A DNA stretch of 64,000 nt, taken from the NCBI RefSeq assembly GCF_035594125.1, contig NC_087158.1:8296501-8360500 (forward strand). Direction: 5' to 3'. Position numbers and translations under genes: made by a program. The notes beneath the pieces are model-generated. The model was not told the origin of the DNA, ran no database searches, and was given only the letters and a program-made list of their open reading frames with translations. Below are positions 39,180 to 54,400 of the stretch, one piece after another; the first letter of the stretch is position 1, and the number at the start of each line of letters is the position of its first letter. This stretch comes from Scylla paramamosain. Its lineage: Eukaryota > Arthropoda > Malacostraca > Decapoda > Portunidae.

Positions 39180-42100
39180 ATGATTCTTACAAAGAAAAAC
39201 ACAAAATTCAGGATATCTATCTTATATGGGAAAATGAAAGGACATTACAAGAGAAGTGTATTAAGACCGTTTCTTTAGTTTCTTAGGTGCTAAAACGCTA
39301 AAACGCTTGAATAGCACTCTGTGTGAAGAAACAAATTAATATTACTAAAAACGTTTATTTTCGGTGCATTTCACATGGTTAGATATCAAAACACCAATAT
39401 GCTTGCAAAGCACCATATATGTGGAAAAGAAACATTTCCAGAAACATGTCTTTTTAATGTTTATAAACGTGTTAGGCACAAAACTCACGAAAAGTACCCT
39501 ATATGGGGAAACAAAGCAACTTTACAAGAAAAAAAAAAAAAACGTTTTTTGAGTGTTTTGGGCTACTTTATACTAAAACGATAAAACACTTGCAAGAGGC
39601 ACTTAATGGAGAGAGATAATACCATTAACAAAAATAAGTATGTTTTTTTCAGCTTCTTTTGTACAAAAGCGAAAAAAAAACATACATAGAAAGTTCCCTT
39701 CTATGGGAAAGAAGACATTACGAGAATTGTGCATTTTGAGCTTCTTTTTTGTGTTTTTTTTGTGTTCTTTTTGTATGTGTTTTGAGCTTCTTAGGTACCA
39801 AGACGCTAAAAGGCATAAATAAAACTACATATGTAGAAAAAAAAAAAAAATTACCAAAAATTCAATTTTGAGTATTTTTCACAATGTTCGATACCAAAAC
39901 ACCAAAATGCATACAGAGCACTTCATATGGAGAAACGAAACTACATTAACAAAAAAGTGTTTTAGGCCCCAACACACTATGATAAATAGAAGGCACCCTA
40001 TTTTGGATACAAAATAATATTATAAAGAAATGTTTCTTTTTAGTGTTTTGTGTTTTTGAGCTAACGTACCAAAAACGCTAAAAATATCTACAAAACACAG
40101 TTTATGGAGAAACGAAATAATAATGCCAGAGAAAGTTTATTTTTAATGTTTTAAGCTAATTACGTACAAAAATACAATAATCCATGGAAAGTAGCGTATT
40201 AAAAAAAAAAAGCGATATTACAAAAAAAAAAAAACGTGTTTTATGTATTCCTGAGCTTCGTAAGTAGCAAAACACCGAATCGCTTTAAAGAGAAAAAGAA
40301 TAACTTTTTCTAAGTGACTTTTGCATTGTTAAGTACCAAAAGTTGCAAAGCACTCTATATAGGAAAAGAAAAGGACATTACGAGAAACGTGTATTATGAG
40401 TCTTTTTGAGATTCTTTATGTACCAAAACTCTAAAACGAGTTAATAGCACTACATATGGAAAAAGATAACATTACGTATAAAAACGGCAAAATGCATGGA
40501 AAAACCCTATTTGAGGTAAAGAAAGAACATTACTAGGAATAAGTATTATGAGTCCAGTGTTTAAAAGTAATTAAAACGCTAAAACTCATGAATAATACTC
40601 TATCTCAGAAAGACAACAACATTATCAACTGTTTTTTACAATCTTAAATATCAAAACGCCAAGATGCATGCAAAGCACCCTTAATTATGAATTCAAATTT
40701 CATTTACATTAATATATCTTTTGAGAGTCCATTAAAGGCACAAGAACACTAAAAGGAATGGGAAAAAAATAATAATATTGTAAAGAAAAAAAAAATACAA
40801 AAATGTGTGTTTTGAGTATTTTTACATACTTACGTACCGAAACAATAAAACACTTGCAAAACATCTTTTTATAGAGAAACTATAACAACTTTAACAAAAA
40901 CGTGCATTTTCTGTGTTTTTCATCTTGTTACAAAACCGCAAATATGTATTGAAAGTAAATTTCATCGGGAAACGAAATAACATTATGAGAGGCGTGTATT
41001 TTTAGTGTTTTTGAGCTTCTTAGGTACCAAAACGCTGAAACGCATGAAAAACACTCTATATGGAGCAATACAATAAATGAAACGGGGAAAAAATTGGAAA
41101 AAAGAAAAAAACATTACGAACATGTTTTAAGAGTATTTTTGAGTTTCTTATGTACCAAAAAAGTATAAAAAGCGTTGAATTGCATTCCATATGAAGAAAC
41201 AACAATATTACCAAAAAAGTGTATTTTGAGTGTTTTTTTTTTTTACACTGTTAAGGATCAAAACCCCAAAATGAATGCATTGTGCCCTATATGGGGAAAA
41301 AAAAACACCATTTCGAGAAACGTATCTTTTGATTATTTTGTGCATGTTAGACAACAAAACTAAAAAGCTTTTAAAGCATCCTATATTGGAAAACAAAACG
41401 AGTCCTTAGAAATATTTGGAACTATATACATGCCAAAATGCAAAAACGCACGCAAAATACCTTTTATGGAGACAGAGTAGCATTACCAAAAACATTTTTT
41501 TTTTATTGTTTTTGAGCATGTTAATTACATAAACACAAAAATGCATGTAAAGCAACAACCTATATGGGGAGAGAAAAAGACATTACCTGAAACGTGTATT
41601 AAGAATGTTTTTAAGTTTCTCAAGTACCGAAACGCTAAAACGCATGAATAATTCTCTATTTGGAAAAACAAAATAACACTACCAAAAAAAATGTATTTAG
41701 GGTGTATTTCACATTGTTAGCTACCAAAGAGCCAAAATGTATGTAATCACCTTATATGGAGAAAAGAAACATTTTAAGTAACGTGATTGATGAATGATTA
41801 TGGACATGTTAGGCACCAAAACGCTAAAAAGCATTGAAAGTACAATTACATTACAAAATACTTCTCTTTCAGTGTTTTTAAGCTACAAAACGCTAAAACG
41901 CAGTCGAAACACCCTTTATGGAGAAAAGCATAACTTTACCAAACACGTGTATTTTCAGAGTTTTCAGCTTGTTACGTACAAAAATTCTAAAATGCATGGA
42001 AAGTACTCTATATGGGAAAAGAAAATGATATGAAGAGAAACGTGAATTATGAGTTTTTTTTTTTCTTAGGAACTAAAACGTTAAAATCCATGCATAGCAC

Positions 42101-42675
42101 TCTGTATGGCGAAACAAATCTTTAACGCCAAACGCCAAAACGCATGGAAAGCCACATATGTGGGGAAAGGAAATGACATTAACAGAAACGTGTCTTTTGA
42201 GAGTTTTCAACGTGTTAGGCACAATAAACGTTAGAAAGCATAGATATCACATCGTTTGGAAAAATAAAACATCAGCAAAAATGTGTCTTTTGACTGCTTT
42301 TGAACCACTTATATATCAAAACGCTTAAACGTATGCAATACACCTTTTATAGAGAAACATAATATTTTGAGTGTTTTTTCACTTTGTTAGATACCAAAAA
42401 GGCAAAAAGCATACAAAACGTCTTATATTGGAAAAAAAAAAAAAAAAAGATTTCTAGAAACATTAATTTTGAGTTTTTATGACCGCACTAGGAACCAAAA
42501 TACTAAAAAGCATGGAAAACAAAAGCATGTTAAACAAAAAAAAACGTCTCGTTTTAGTGTTTTAACCTACTTACCAAAACACTAAAACGTATGTAAAACG
42601 TCCTTCATGGAAAAAATATATATTTCTATTAAAAACGTGTATTTGGGGTGTTTTTGAGATTGTTAAGTAGAAAAA

Positions 42676-42704
42676 TGCGTGGAAAGTTCTGTAAATGGGG
42701 AAAA
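42676..42704. other. Empty site matching the LINE insertion
   Basis: AATGCGTGGAAAGTTCTG, then TAAATGGGGAAAAG, is uninterrupted here, and likewise near 19866-19890 and 23168-23195. In copy 3 the same sequence is split between GCGTGGAAAGTA (to ~61397) and TGGGGAAAAGG (from ~62895). Confidence 0.85.
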
Positions 42705-44856
42705 GAGAAGTCATTTCGAGGAACTTGTACTAGATAAGTTTTTGGGCTTCTCATGTACCAAAACGCTAAAACGCATGAGTAGCAATCTTGATGGAGAAAC
42801 AACACAAAAAAAAAGGTATATTTTAAATGTATTTCACATTGTTAGTTGCCAAAACGCCAATATCCATCGAAAGCATCCTAAATTGAGAGACTAAACGAAA
42901 TTTCCAGAAACGTGTCTTTCGAGTGTTTGCGAGATTGCTAAGCACTGAAACATTAAAAAGCGTAGAAAACACCCTATATGGGAAAACAAAAAAACATTAC
43001 CAAAAACGGTAAGTCGCATGTATCTCTGTATGGAAAAAAAATAAATAGATAAATGACAAAAACAAGTATTTTGAGTGTTTTTGACCATGTTACAAAAAGG
43101 CCAAAAAGAAATAGAAAAAGGAAAGGATGCATAAACTGCGAAAACGCATTAACATCCCTCTCTACGAAAAAACAACAACGTTCCCAAACGTGTAAATTGA
43201 GTGTTTTTCACAGTGATAGGTACTCACATTGTTAGCCCTTTTCATGGGGAAACTAAATGACATACAGGAAAGGTATATTTTGAAGTTTTTTTTACTGGTT
43301 ACACACAAAAATGTTAAAAAGCATGGAAAGCACCCTATACGAAGAGAAAACATTACCAAAAACGTGTGTTTTGAGTGTTTTTCACCTCCTTACATACGAA
43401 AAGGCTAAAATGCATGTAAAAACACCTTTTATGTAGAAAGAGAATAATATTACTAAAAACAAGGATTTTCAGTGTTTTTGAGCTTATTACGCTCAAAAAC
43501 GTAAAAAAAGCATGCAAAGTATCCTATATGGGGAAACGAAAAGACATTACGAAAAACGTGTATTGTAAGTGTTTTTAAGCTTCTTCGTTATCAAAACTCT
43601 AAAACGCATGAACAACATTTTATATGAAAAAAAAGAAAATATATGAATGGCTCTCTATATTCAGAAACAGAACAACATTACTAAAAAAAAAAAAAGTGCA
43701 TTTTGAGTGATTTTCTCATTAGCCAAAAAAGCCGAAATTCATTGAATGCCACGTATATGGGGAAACGAACGAAATTACAAAAAAAAACGTATTTTGTGAG
43801 TGTTTGTTAATAGTGTTAGGCACAAAAATCATAGAAATCACCTTATATGGGATTCCATTACGAAAAATTTATCTTTTGAGTGTTTTTTATTTTTTTTTAT
43901 TTATTACCTATCAAAACGCTTGTTAGGTACCAAAGGGGTAAAAAACATGAAAATCACCCTATATGGAAATACAAATCATTACCAAAAATGTGTCTCGAGT
44001 GTTTTACAAGTTCTTCCAAAATGCTAAAACGCATGCAAAAATATTTCTTATGGAGAAACTGAATATTATTACCAAAAACAAGCATTTTTTTTTAAGTTTT
44101 TCAGTTTTTTACGTAGGAAAATTCCATAAAGCATGCAAACTACCCTTAATGCGGAAAAAAATAGACATAACATGAATCGTGTGTTGGGAGAGTTTTTTTT
44201 TGTGTGTGTGTGTGTGCTTTTAATGTACCAAAACATGAATAACACTCTATATGGACAAACCGAATAACATTACCAAAAACTTGTATTTGCAGGGGTTTTT
44301 TTTTACAGTAGGGTACAAAAACGCCAAAATGCATGCCATGCACCTTCTTTGGGAAAAGAAAACGTGTCTGCTGGGTGTTTGTGAGCGTCCAAGGCACCAA
44401 AACGCTAAAGAAAAAAAAATAAATAAATAAAATAAATAAATAAATATTAAAAGCATCTTATATGTGAATAGAAAACAGCATTACGAAAAACGTTTCTTTT
44501 GAGTGTTTTTTTCAACTGCTTACGTACCAAAACCATTTATGAATAAAATAACATTACCGAAAAAAAAAGTATTTTCAGTATTTTCGAGATTCTTAAGTAA
44601 AAAAAAATGCCAATATGCATATAAAGTGTCCTATATGAGGAAACAAAACAATATTACGAGGGAATTTTGTTATAAATATTTATCAACTTTATAGGTACCT
44701 AAATCCTAAAACAAATGAAGAGCTTTCTATATGGAGAAAGAGAACCACATGACAAAAAATGTATATTTTGAGTGTATTTCATATTAATAGGTACCGAAAC
44801 GACAAAAAAAAAAAAAAAACATGTAAAATACCCTAATGGTGCCAAATAAAAAAAAT

Positions 44857-44883
44857 GATAATAATAATAATAACAATAACAAG

Positions 44884-44914
<31 letters not shown>

Positions 44915-44918
44915 AATA
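44857..44918. repeat. (AAT)n/(AAAT)n compound microsatellite
   Basis: AAT repeats pass into AAAT repeats in a type B monomer. This is the counterpart of 25901-25938 in copy 1. Confidence 0.85.
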
Positions 44919-45070
44919 ACCAGAAACGTGTCTTTGGAGTGTTTATGAGCGTGTTAGGCAAAAACCATGGAAAAAACCCCTATAAGGGAAAACAAAACAA
45001 TATTACCAAAAACTTTGAGTGTTTTCCAGCGAATTATGCACGAAATCGCAAAAAAAAGTGGAAATCACCC

Positions 45071-45088
45071 TATATGTATATATATATA
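45071..45088. repeat. Nascent (AT)n tract
   Basis: CTATATG is followed by a short TATATATATATA run in place of the normal GTGTCTTTTCAGTG of copy 1 (near 26510), with local sequence missing. It is an early stage of the expansion seen in full elsewhere. Confidence 0.7.
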
Positions 45089-46011
45089 CCCTTATAAAAA
45101 AACAAAACGCTAAAATACATGCAAACACTTTACGAATAAGATAATATCATTACGAAAAACAAAAGTTTTTAATGTTTATTTATGCTTTTTACATGGAAAA
45201 ACGGATAATGCAGGCAATGTACCTTATATGGGATATTAAAGGACATTACCATAGACGTCTTAGGTGCAAAAGCTTCTTAGATACCAAAACAATAAAACGC
45301 ATGAATAGAACTCTATATAAAGAAACAGAATAACATTACTTAAAACGTTTATTTTCAGCGTATTTTACATGGTTAGGTACCAAAACGGCAAAATGCATCC
45401 AAAGCGTCTTATAGGGCGAATAGAAACGCCATTTCCAAAAACGTGTCTTTTGAATATTAGGCACCAAAACGCTCTAAAGCATGGAAAAAAAAAAAATGCA
45501 AAAAACGTTTTTCTTGAGCTACTTCTGTACTAAAACGCTAAAACTCTTACAAAAAACACTCTTTATGGAGAAAGAGAATAACGCACGAAAGAAGCTGAAA
45601 ACACTCATAATACTTCTTTTTGATAAAACAAGTATTATGAGTGTTTTCAGCTTCTTTCGTACAAAAACGCAAAAAAAAAATGCATGGAAAGTATCCAATA
45701 TAGGGAAATGAAAAGACATCACGAGAATTATGCATTTTAAGTGTATTTGAAATTATTAGGTACTAAAACTTTAAAGGGTATGAATAGTATTCTATATGTA
45801 GAATAAGAACATAACGAAAAATGTATATTTAGAGTATTTTCACAATATTAGGTACCAAAACGCCAAAAAAGCAAAAAAAATGTTTTTTTCAGTATTTCTT
45901 TTTTTTTCTTCTTCTTCTTTTAGGCCTCAAAACGCTGAAATGCATCAAAAGCACCCTATATTTTGACACAAAAGAGCATTATAAAAAACACATGTTATAA
46001 GTATTCCCGAG

Positions 46012-46310
46012 CTTAACAATCTCAGGAACACAATATACGTTTCTTGTAATATCGTTTAATTTCTTAAATACGGTACATTCCATGCATTTTGGTATTTTAG
46101 TACCTAACAAGCTCAAAACATTGAAAATTCCCCTTTTTCGTTAATGTTATTTTGTTTCTCTATAAACGGCGTTTTGTAGGCTTTTTTAGCGTTTTGGTGA
46201 GTCAAGAAGCTTAAAAACACAAAACACTCAAAAGGCACATTTTTTCGTAATGTTCTTTTATATCCCAGTATAAGGTGCTTTCTACGTGTTTTACCGTTTT
46301 GGGGCTTAAA
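46012..46310 (-). repeat. Reverse-oriented satellite patch (copy 2)
   Basis: Counterpart of 27485-27785, with the same two junctions. Confidence 0.82.
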
Positions 46311-46504
46311 ACATAAAAAAAAAAAAAAATGAAATATATGAATAATAGTTTATATGGAAAAAGACCAACATTCCCAAAACCATCTATTTTGAGTGATTTT
46401 TTACATTGTTAATTACCAAAACGCTTAAGTGCATGCGAAGCACCCAACATGGGGAAAGAAAAGCACATTGCGAGAAAAGTGTATTGTTAATGTTTTTGAG
46501 AATT

Positions 46505-46615
46505 TTGTTGTTTTGGTACGAAACGCTGTGAAATTACTCAAATACACACATTTAGTAATTTTCTTTTTCTACATATAGAATGTTATTCATGTCTTTTAGC
46601 GTTTTGGTACCTAAG
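46505..46615 (-). repeat. Second reverse-oriented patch (copy 2)
   Basis: Counterpart of 27968-28085. Confidence 0.78.
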
Positions 46616-47010
46616 CTCATTTTTTTCTTTATATTGAGAAAGAGAACAACATTACTTATAAACGTTTATTTTGAGTGTTAGGTACCAAAACGCGAAGATA
46701 AATACAAATTACTCTAAGTGATAAAAAAAAATAAATAAATAAATAAAAATACATAAAAATGACTAGAAAGGTGCCATTTAATTGTTTTTCAACGTCTTAG
46801 GCAGCAAAATGTTAAAAAGCATGGAAATCACCCTACATATGAATAGAATGCAAAACAACGTTACCGAAAACGTGTCTTTAAAGTGTTTAGGAGCTTCTTA
46901 CGTACCAAAACGCTAAAAAGCATGCAAAATTTACCTATTACCAAAAATGTGTATTTTGAGCATTTTATAGCTTCCTAAGGAACAGAAACATGAAAATGCA
47001 TGCAAAGTAC

Positions 47011-47124
<114 letters not shown>

Positions 47125-47969
47125 AGGAAAAATGTATTATATAAGTGATTTTTAGATTAGGTACCAAAATCATAAAGCGTGTCAACAACATTCAAATATT
47201 GGGAAACAGAACATTTCGAAAAACGTGTATTTCACATTGTTAGATAAAAAACGACAAATTACATGGAAAAAACTCTATATGAGGAAACGAAATGTCAATA
47301 CCAGAAACGTATGTTTTGCGTGTTTTTGAGCGTGTTAAGCACCAAAACGCTAATAAGCATGGAAAGCATTATATAAGGGAATACAAATCAACAATAAGAA
47401 AAACGTGCCTTTTGTGTGTTTTTAAGCTTCTTAATCACAAAGACGCCCAAACACATTTCCCAAAACATTCCTTATAAATAAATAGAATGACATTACAAAA
47501 ATCGTGAATTTTCTTTTTTCTTTTCTTTACTTTCTACATAGAATAAAGCCAAAATGCATGCAAAATACTCTGTATTGAGAAATAAAACGATGTTACAAGA
47601 AACGTGTATAATTAAGGTTTCTGACCTTCTTCGGTCCCAAAATCCTAAAACTCATTAAAAAGCATTGCCTATATGGAGAAACAGATAAACATTACGAAAA
47701 CGTGTGTTTTGATTTTGATTTTTTTTTTTTTTTTTTTTTGTTAGGTAAAAATAGAGCGTCAAAATGCATACAAAACAACTGATTTGAAGAAACAGAACAA
47801 TGTTACGTGTATTGTAAGCGCTTAAACTCGTTAGGTACCAGAACGGCAAAATCCACGCAAACCACTGTACATGGGGAATCTAAAACACTCTATGAGAAAA
47901 ATGAAAAATGAGTGTATCTGAGCTTCTTATGTATCAAAACGCAAAAATGCGTAAAAATACTATATATGG

Positions 47970-48107
<138 letters not shown>

Positions 48108-49180
48108 AAACGTGTATTTGTATGTTTTTTCACATTGTTAGGAACTAAAAGGCTAAAATGCATGCGAAGGAATATATATAGAGAAAAGAAGCGACATTAC
48201 CAAAACGGTAAAAAAGCAAGGAAAGCATCATATTTTGGAACAGAAAACAAAATTACCCCCAAAAAAACTCTTTTTAGTGTTTTTTTTTTTTTTTACACAC
48301 CAAAACACTAGAACTCATTAAAAACACCCATTATGGAGAAACAAAACATTACAAAAAAAAATCTCATTTTCAGTGTGTTTTAGCTTGTTAGTCAAAGAAA
48401 GAGGAAAATGCATGTAAAGTAGACTATATGGTGAAACAAAACGATATTTTCAGGAACGTGTTACGAATGTTATTGATTTTCCTAAATGAAAAAAAGCTCA
48501 ATAGCACTCTATTTGTAGAAACAAAAAAAAAAAAACATTACCAAAATCTTGTGTTATTCACGAAGTTATGTACAAAAAGACGCGAAAATTCATGAAAAGT
48601 ATCCTATATGGAATAACGAAAAGATTTTACGAGAAAAGTGTATTATGAATGTTTTTTTTTTTTAGAGCTCCTGAGGCTACAAAACGCAAAAACACTTCAA
48701 TAGCACAATATAACACAACATTAACAAAAAGGAAAATTTTTTTTTTTTTTACATTCTTTGGTACCAAACCGACAAAATGTATGCAAAGCACCCTGTATGG
48801 GGAAAAGAAACGACATTTTCATAAACGTATCTTTTGAGTGTTTATGAGCGTGTTATACAGGAAAACGCTAAAATGCACGGATATCACTCTATAGGGGAAT
48901 ACCAAATAACATTACGAAAAACATGTTTTTGAGTGTTTTGAGCTTCTTACGTACCAAAGCTGTAAAACGCATGGAGAAAAAATAACATTACTAAAAACAA
49001 GTATTTTGAGTATTTTTAAGCATGTTACGTATAAAAATTATAAAATGCATGAAAGGTAACCTATACTGGGTAACGAATCAATATTACAAGAAGTGCATAT
49101 TTATTGCTTTTGAGTTTTTATGTACCAAAACGCTAAAACGCATGAATACCACTCTATATGGAAGAGAGAACATTATAAAA

Positions 49181-49579
<399 letters not shown>

Positions 49580-50930
49580 CGAATGAATAGCACTCTATAT
49601 GGAAAAACAGAAAAAAAAAAAAAAATACAAAAAAGTGTATTTTGAGTGTTTTTTCACATTCTTAGAAGGCAAAACGCCAAAATACATATAAAGCATCCTC
49701 TATGTTGAAATGAAACCACATTACAAGAAACGTATCTTATGAGTGTATTTTTACATGTTAAACAAAAAAAAAAAGTACTCTACATGAGAAAACAAGACAT
49801 TACCAAGAATTTTCCTTTTCAGTGTTTTGAGGTGCTTACCTACGAAAAAGCTTAATCTATGGAAAATACCCATAGTTGAGACACAAAGTAACATCACAAA
49901 AATTTTGAGTGTTTTTTAACACAAAAGGACATTACTAGAAACGTGTATTAGGAGTGTTTTTGAGCTTGTTAGGTACTAAAAACGCAAAAACGCGTTGGAT
50001 AGCACTCAATAAGGACAAACTGAATGACATTATCAAAAACGTGAATTTGGGTGTTTTTTTTTTTTTTTTTTTTTTACATTGTTAAGGTACCAAAACGGTT
50101 AAATGCATGCAAAGCACTCTATTTAAGGAAACGAAGCAAAGTTACCAGAAACTTGTCTTTTAAGGGTTTTGAGCGTTTTAGGCACCAAAACGCTAAAATG
50201 CATAGAAAGCACCCTATTTTCAATACCAAGCAACATTATCCTCCCCCAAAAAAAAATCTTTTGTGTGTTTTCGAGCTTCTTACGTACCAAAGCTCTAAAA
50301 TTCATGCAAAACACCCATTATTTTGAAACAAAGTAACATTACAAAATATAAAGTGTATTGTGAGTGTAGGTAGAGAAACGGGAAAATGCATGAAATGTAA
50401 CCTTTATGGTGAAACATAACGAGAAACGGGTATTATGAATGTTATTGACCTCCTTAAGTAACAAAACGCTCAATATTATTCTATATGCAGAAAAAGAACA
50501 CTATCAAAAACGTGTTATGAGTGTTTTTCATATTGTTATGCATGAAAATGCGTAAATCCATTCAAAATATCCTATATTTAATAACGGAAAGACATTACGA
50601 GAAAAGTGTGTTATGAGTGTTTCTCAGCTTAGTGTCCAAAACGCAAAAACTCTTTGATTTCATTATATCTGGAAAAACATTACCAAAAACGTTTAATTTG
50701 AGTGTTTTTTTGGATTGTTAGGTACTAAACTACCAAAAAATCCATGCAAAACACCGTATATAGGGAAAAGAAATGATATTTCCAGATCTTTGGAGCATTT
50801 ATGAGCATATTATGCCGTAAAACGCTAAAATGTATAGAAATCACCCTATATGGGAATACCAAACAACATTAAAAAAAAAAGTATATGTTAAGTGTTTCAG
50901 CTTCTTACGTAACAAAAAAGCACGGAAAAC

Positions 50931-51409
<479 letters not shown>

Positions 51410-54400
51410 GAAAGAATAATTTTACGAAAAACAAGTATTTAGAGTGTTTCTTTAATTTATTACCCATAAAAACGACAAAATATATACAAAGTACCCTATA
51501 CTGGGTTCCAAAACATCACTAGGAATGGTTATTATGGGTACTTTTTTGATATTCTTACGTACCAATACGCTAATACGCATGAATAGCATTTTATGTGGAA
51601 AAGGGAATTACATTACCAAAAACTTGTATTTTAAGTGTTTTTTTTTTCAGTTTCTTAGGTTTTAAAAACGCCAAAATTCATATTAATCACCCTTCATTCA
51701 GATTTGAAAATCTATTTCCAGGAATATTTCTTTTGAGTGTCTTTTGATGCTTGTTAAGCACGAGAAAATTAAAATGCATGGAAAACACCTTATATGATAG
51801 AAAAACTACCAAAACACGAGTATTTTGAGAGTTTTTCTTTAGCTACTTACATATCAAAACACTAAACAGCATGCAAAAACAATATAGAGAAAAACAATAA
51901 CAAAAAAAAACGTGTATATTCAACGTTTTTAAGTTTGTTACGTACAAAACCGCAAATATGTATTGAAAGTACTCAACATCGGTAAACAATAGAACATTAA
52001 AAAAGATGTATATTTTGAATGTTTTTTGAGCTTCTTAGTTACCAAAACGCTAAAATGCATGAATGGAAAAACAAAACATTACAAAAAATGAGTATTTTGT
52101 GTGTTTTCACAATGTTAGACATCAAAATGCCAAAATGTACGCAAAGGAACCTCTACTGTGAAATTAATCGAATTTTCATGAAACGTATCATATGAGTGTT
52201 TTTCTCCATGTTTGACGAGAAAACGCTAAAAAGCATCGAAAGCACCCCATATATGAAAACAAAATATTACCAAAAAATGTTCCCTTTGTGTGTATTTGAA
52301 GTACATACCTACCAAAATGCTTAAACTCATGCAAAACCCCCTTTATTCAGACACTGGGTAACATTGCTAGAAACAAGTATTATGAGTATTTTTAAGCTTC
52401 TTACATAAATAAACGCCAAAATGCATGCAAAGTCCCCTATATGGGAATAAGTAAGAACATTACGAAAAACGTTTATAAGAAGTATCTTTTAGCATTTTAG
52501 GTACCAAAAAAAGCGAAAACGCGTTAAATAGCACGATATGGAGAAGTAGAAAAAAAAAGATTGTATTGAGGTATTTGAGTGTACAAAAAAGCCAAATGTA
52601 CCAAAAAATGCAATGTACCCTGTATTGGGAAACGAAACGATATTACAAGAAACGAGTGCTTCTGATCATTTTCGGTCCCAAAGCTCTAATATGCGTTAAA
52701 AGCACTCCATATGGAGAAACAGATCAACATTAAGAAAAAGTGTGTTTTGAGTGTTTTACACTTTGTTAGGTAACAAAACGCCAAAATGCATACAAATCAA
52801 GTGATCCGATGAAATAGAACAATGTCACCAAAAGCGTGTATTGCGTGTTTGAACTGGTTAGATACCAAAACGCCAAAATGCATGTACATGGGGAACCTAA
52901 AAGACGTTATGAGAAAAGTGTATAATGAGTTTTTCTAAACTTCTTTTTGTATCAAAACACAAAAAACGCGTGAAAAATACTCTATTTTGAAAAAAAAAAA
53001 AAAAAAAAACGTGTATTTTGTGTTTTTCACATTGTTAGGTACCAAATCGCTAAAATGCATGCGAAGCAATTTATATAAGAAAACGATGTGACATTACCAG
53101 AAACACGTCGTTTAGAGTTTTTGAGGGTTTTAGGCACAAAAACGTTGAAAGACATGGAAAACACTATATTTTGGAATTTAAAACAAAATTACCGAAAAGG
53201 AGTCTTTTGTGTATTTTTGAGCTTTTTTAAGTCCCAAAACGCTAAATCTCATTCAAAACTCCTTTTATGGAAAAACAAAACAACATGACCAAAAACAAGT
53301 ATTTTCAGTGTTTTTGAGCTTGTTAGGCAAAGAAACGGGAAAATGCATGTAAAGTACCCCATATAGTGAAACAAAACGATATTTTCAGTGCACTCTATAT
53401 GTAGAAATAGAAAAAGAAAACATTACCAAAAACAAGTGTTATGTTGTTCACATTGTTATATACAAAAAAAAAAAAAAAAAAAAAACGAGAAAATTCATGC
53501 AAAGTATCCTATTTGGAATAACGAAAGGACGTTATGAGAAAAGTGTATTATGAGTGTTTTAAAGCTTCTGAGGCTACAAAACGCAAAAACGCTTTAATAG
53601 CACTATATATGGAAAAAGAGAGCATTACCAAAATAGAGTATTTTTTTGTGTTTTACATTCTTAGGTACCAAAATGCCAAAATGTATGCAAAGCACCTTAT
53701 ATGGTGAAAAGAAGCGACATTCCATAAACGTGTCTTTTGAGTGTTTATGAGCATATAAAACACGCTCTATGGTAAAACGAAATGACGCTTTCATAATCAT
53801 GTCTTTTAAGTGTTTATAGACTGAAAAACATTGAAAGTAATTTATATGGGAAAATAAACATTACCAAAAACGTACGTACGGTAGTTACGTACCAAGACGC
53901 TCAAATGTATGCAAAACACTCTTTATGGAGACACATAATAACTTACAAAAACAATTATTTTTTATATTTTTGAACATGTTACGTGCAAAAAAGCCAAAAT
54001 GCAGGAAAAATACGCTAAATGAGAAAACGAAATGATATTACGACAAACGTTTATTAGGAATGTTCTTAGGCATCTTAATAGCACTCTATATGGATAAACA
54101 GAAAATCATGAACAAAAACGTGTATTTTGAGTTTTTTTTCTACTTTTTTAGGTACCAAAACGCCAAAATCCATGCAGTTTTATGTATGGGAAAACTAAAA
54201 GACATTACAAGAAACGTATTTTTAAGTGTTTTATTCATGTTAGACAACAAGACGAAAAAAGAAAAAATGCATGAAAAGCACTCTATATGGAAAAAAGAAA
54301 ACGTGTTTTTTTTTAGTGTTTTTTAGCTACTTACGTACAAAAACGGAAAAAAAAACACTATGAAGTAAAAACAGTAACATTACCAAAAAGAAAAAAAAAA

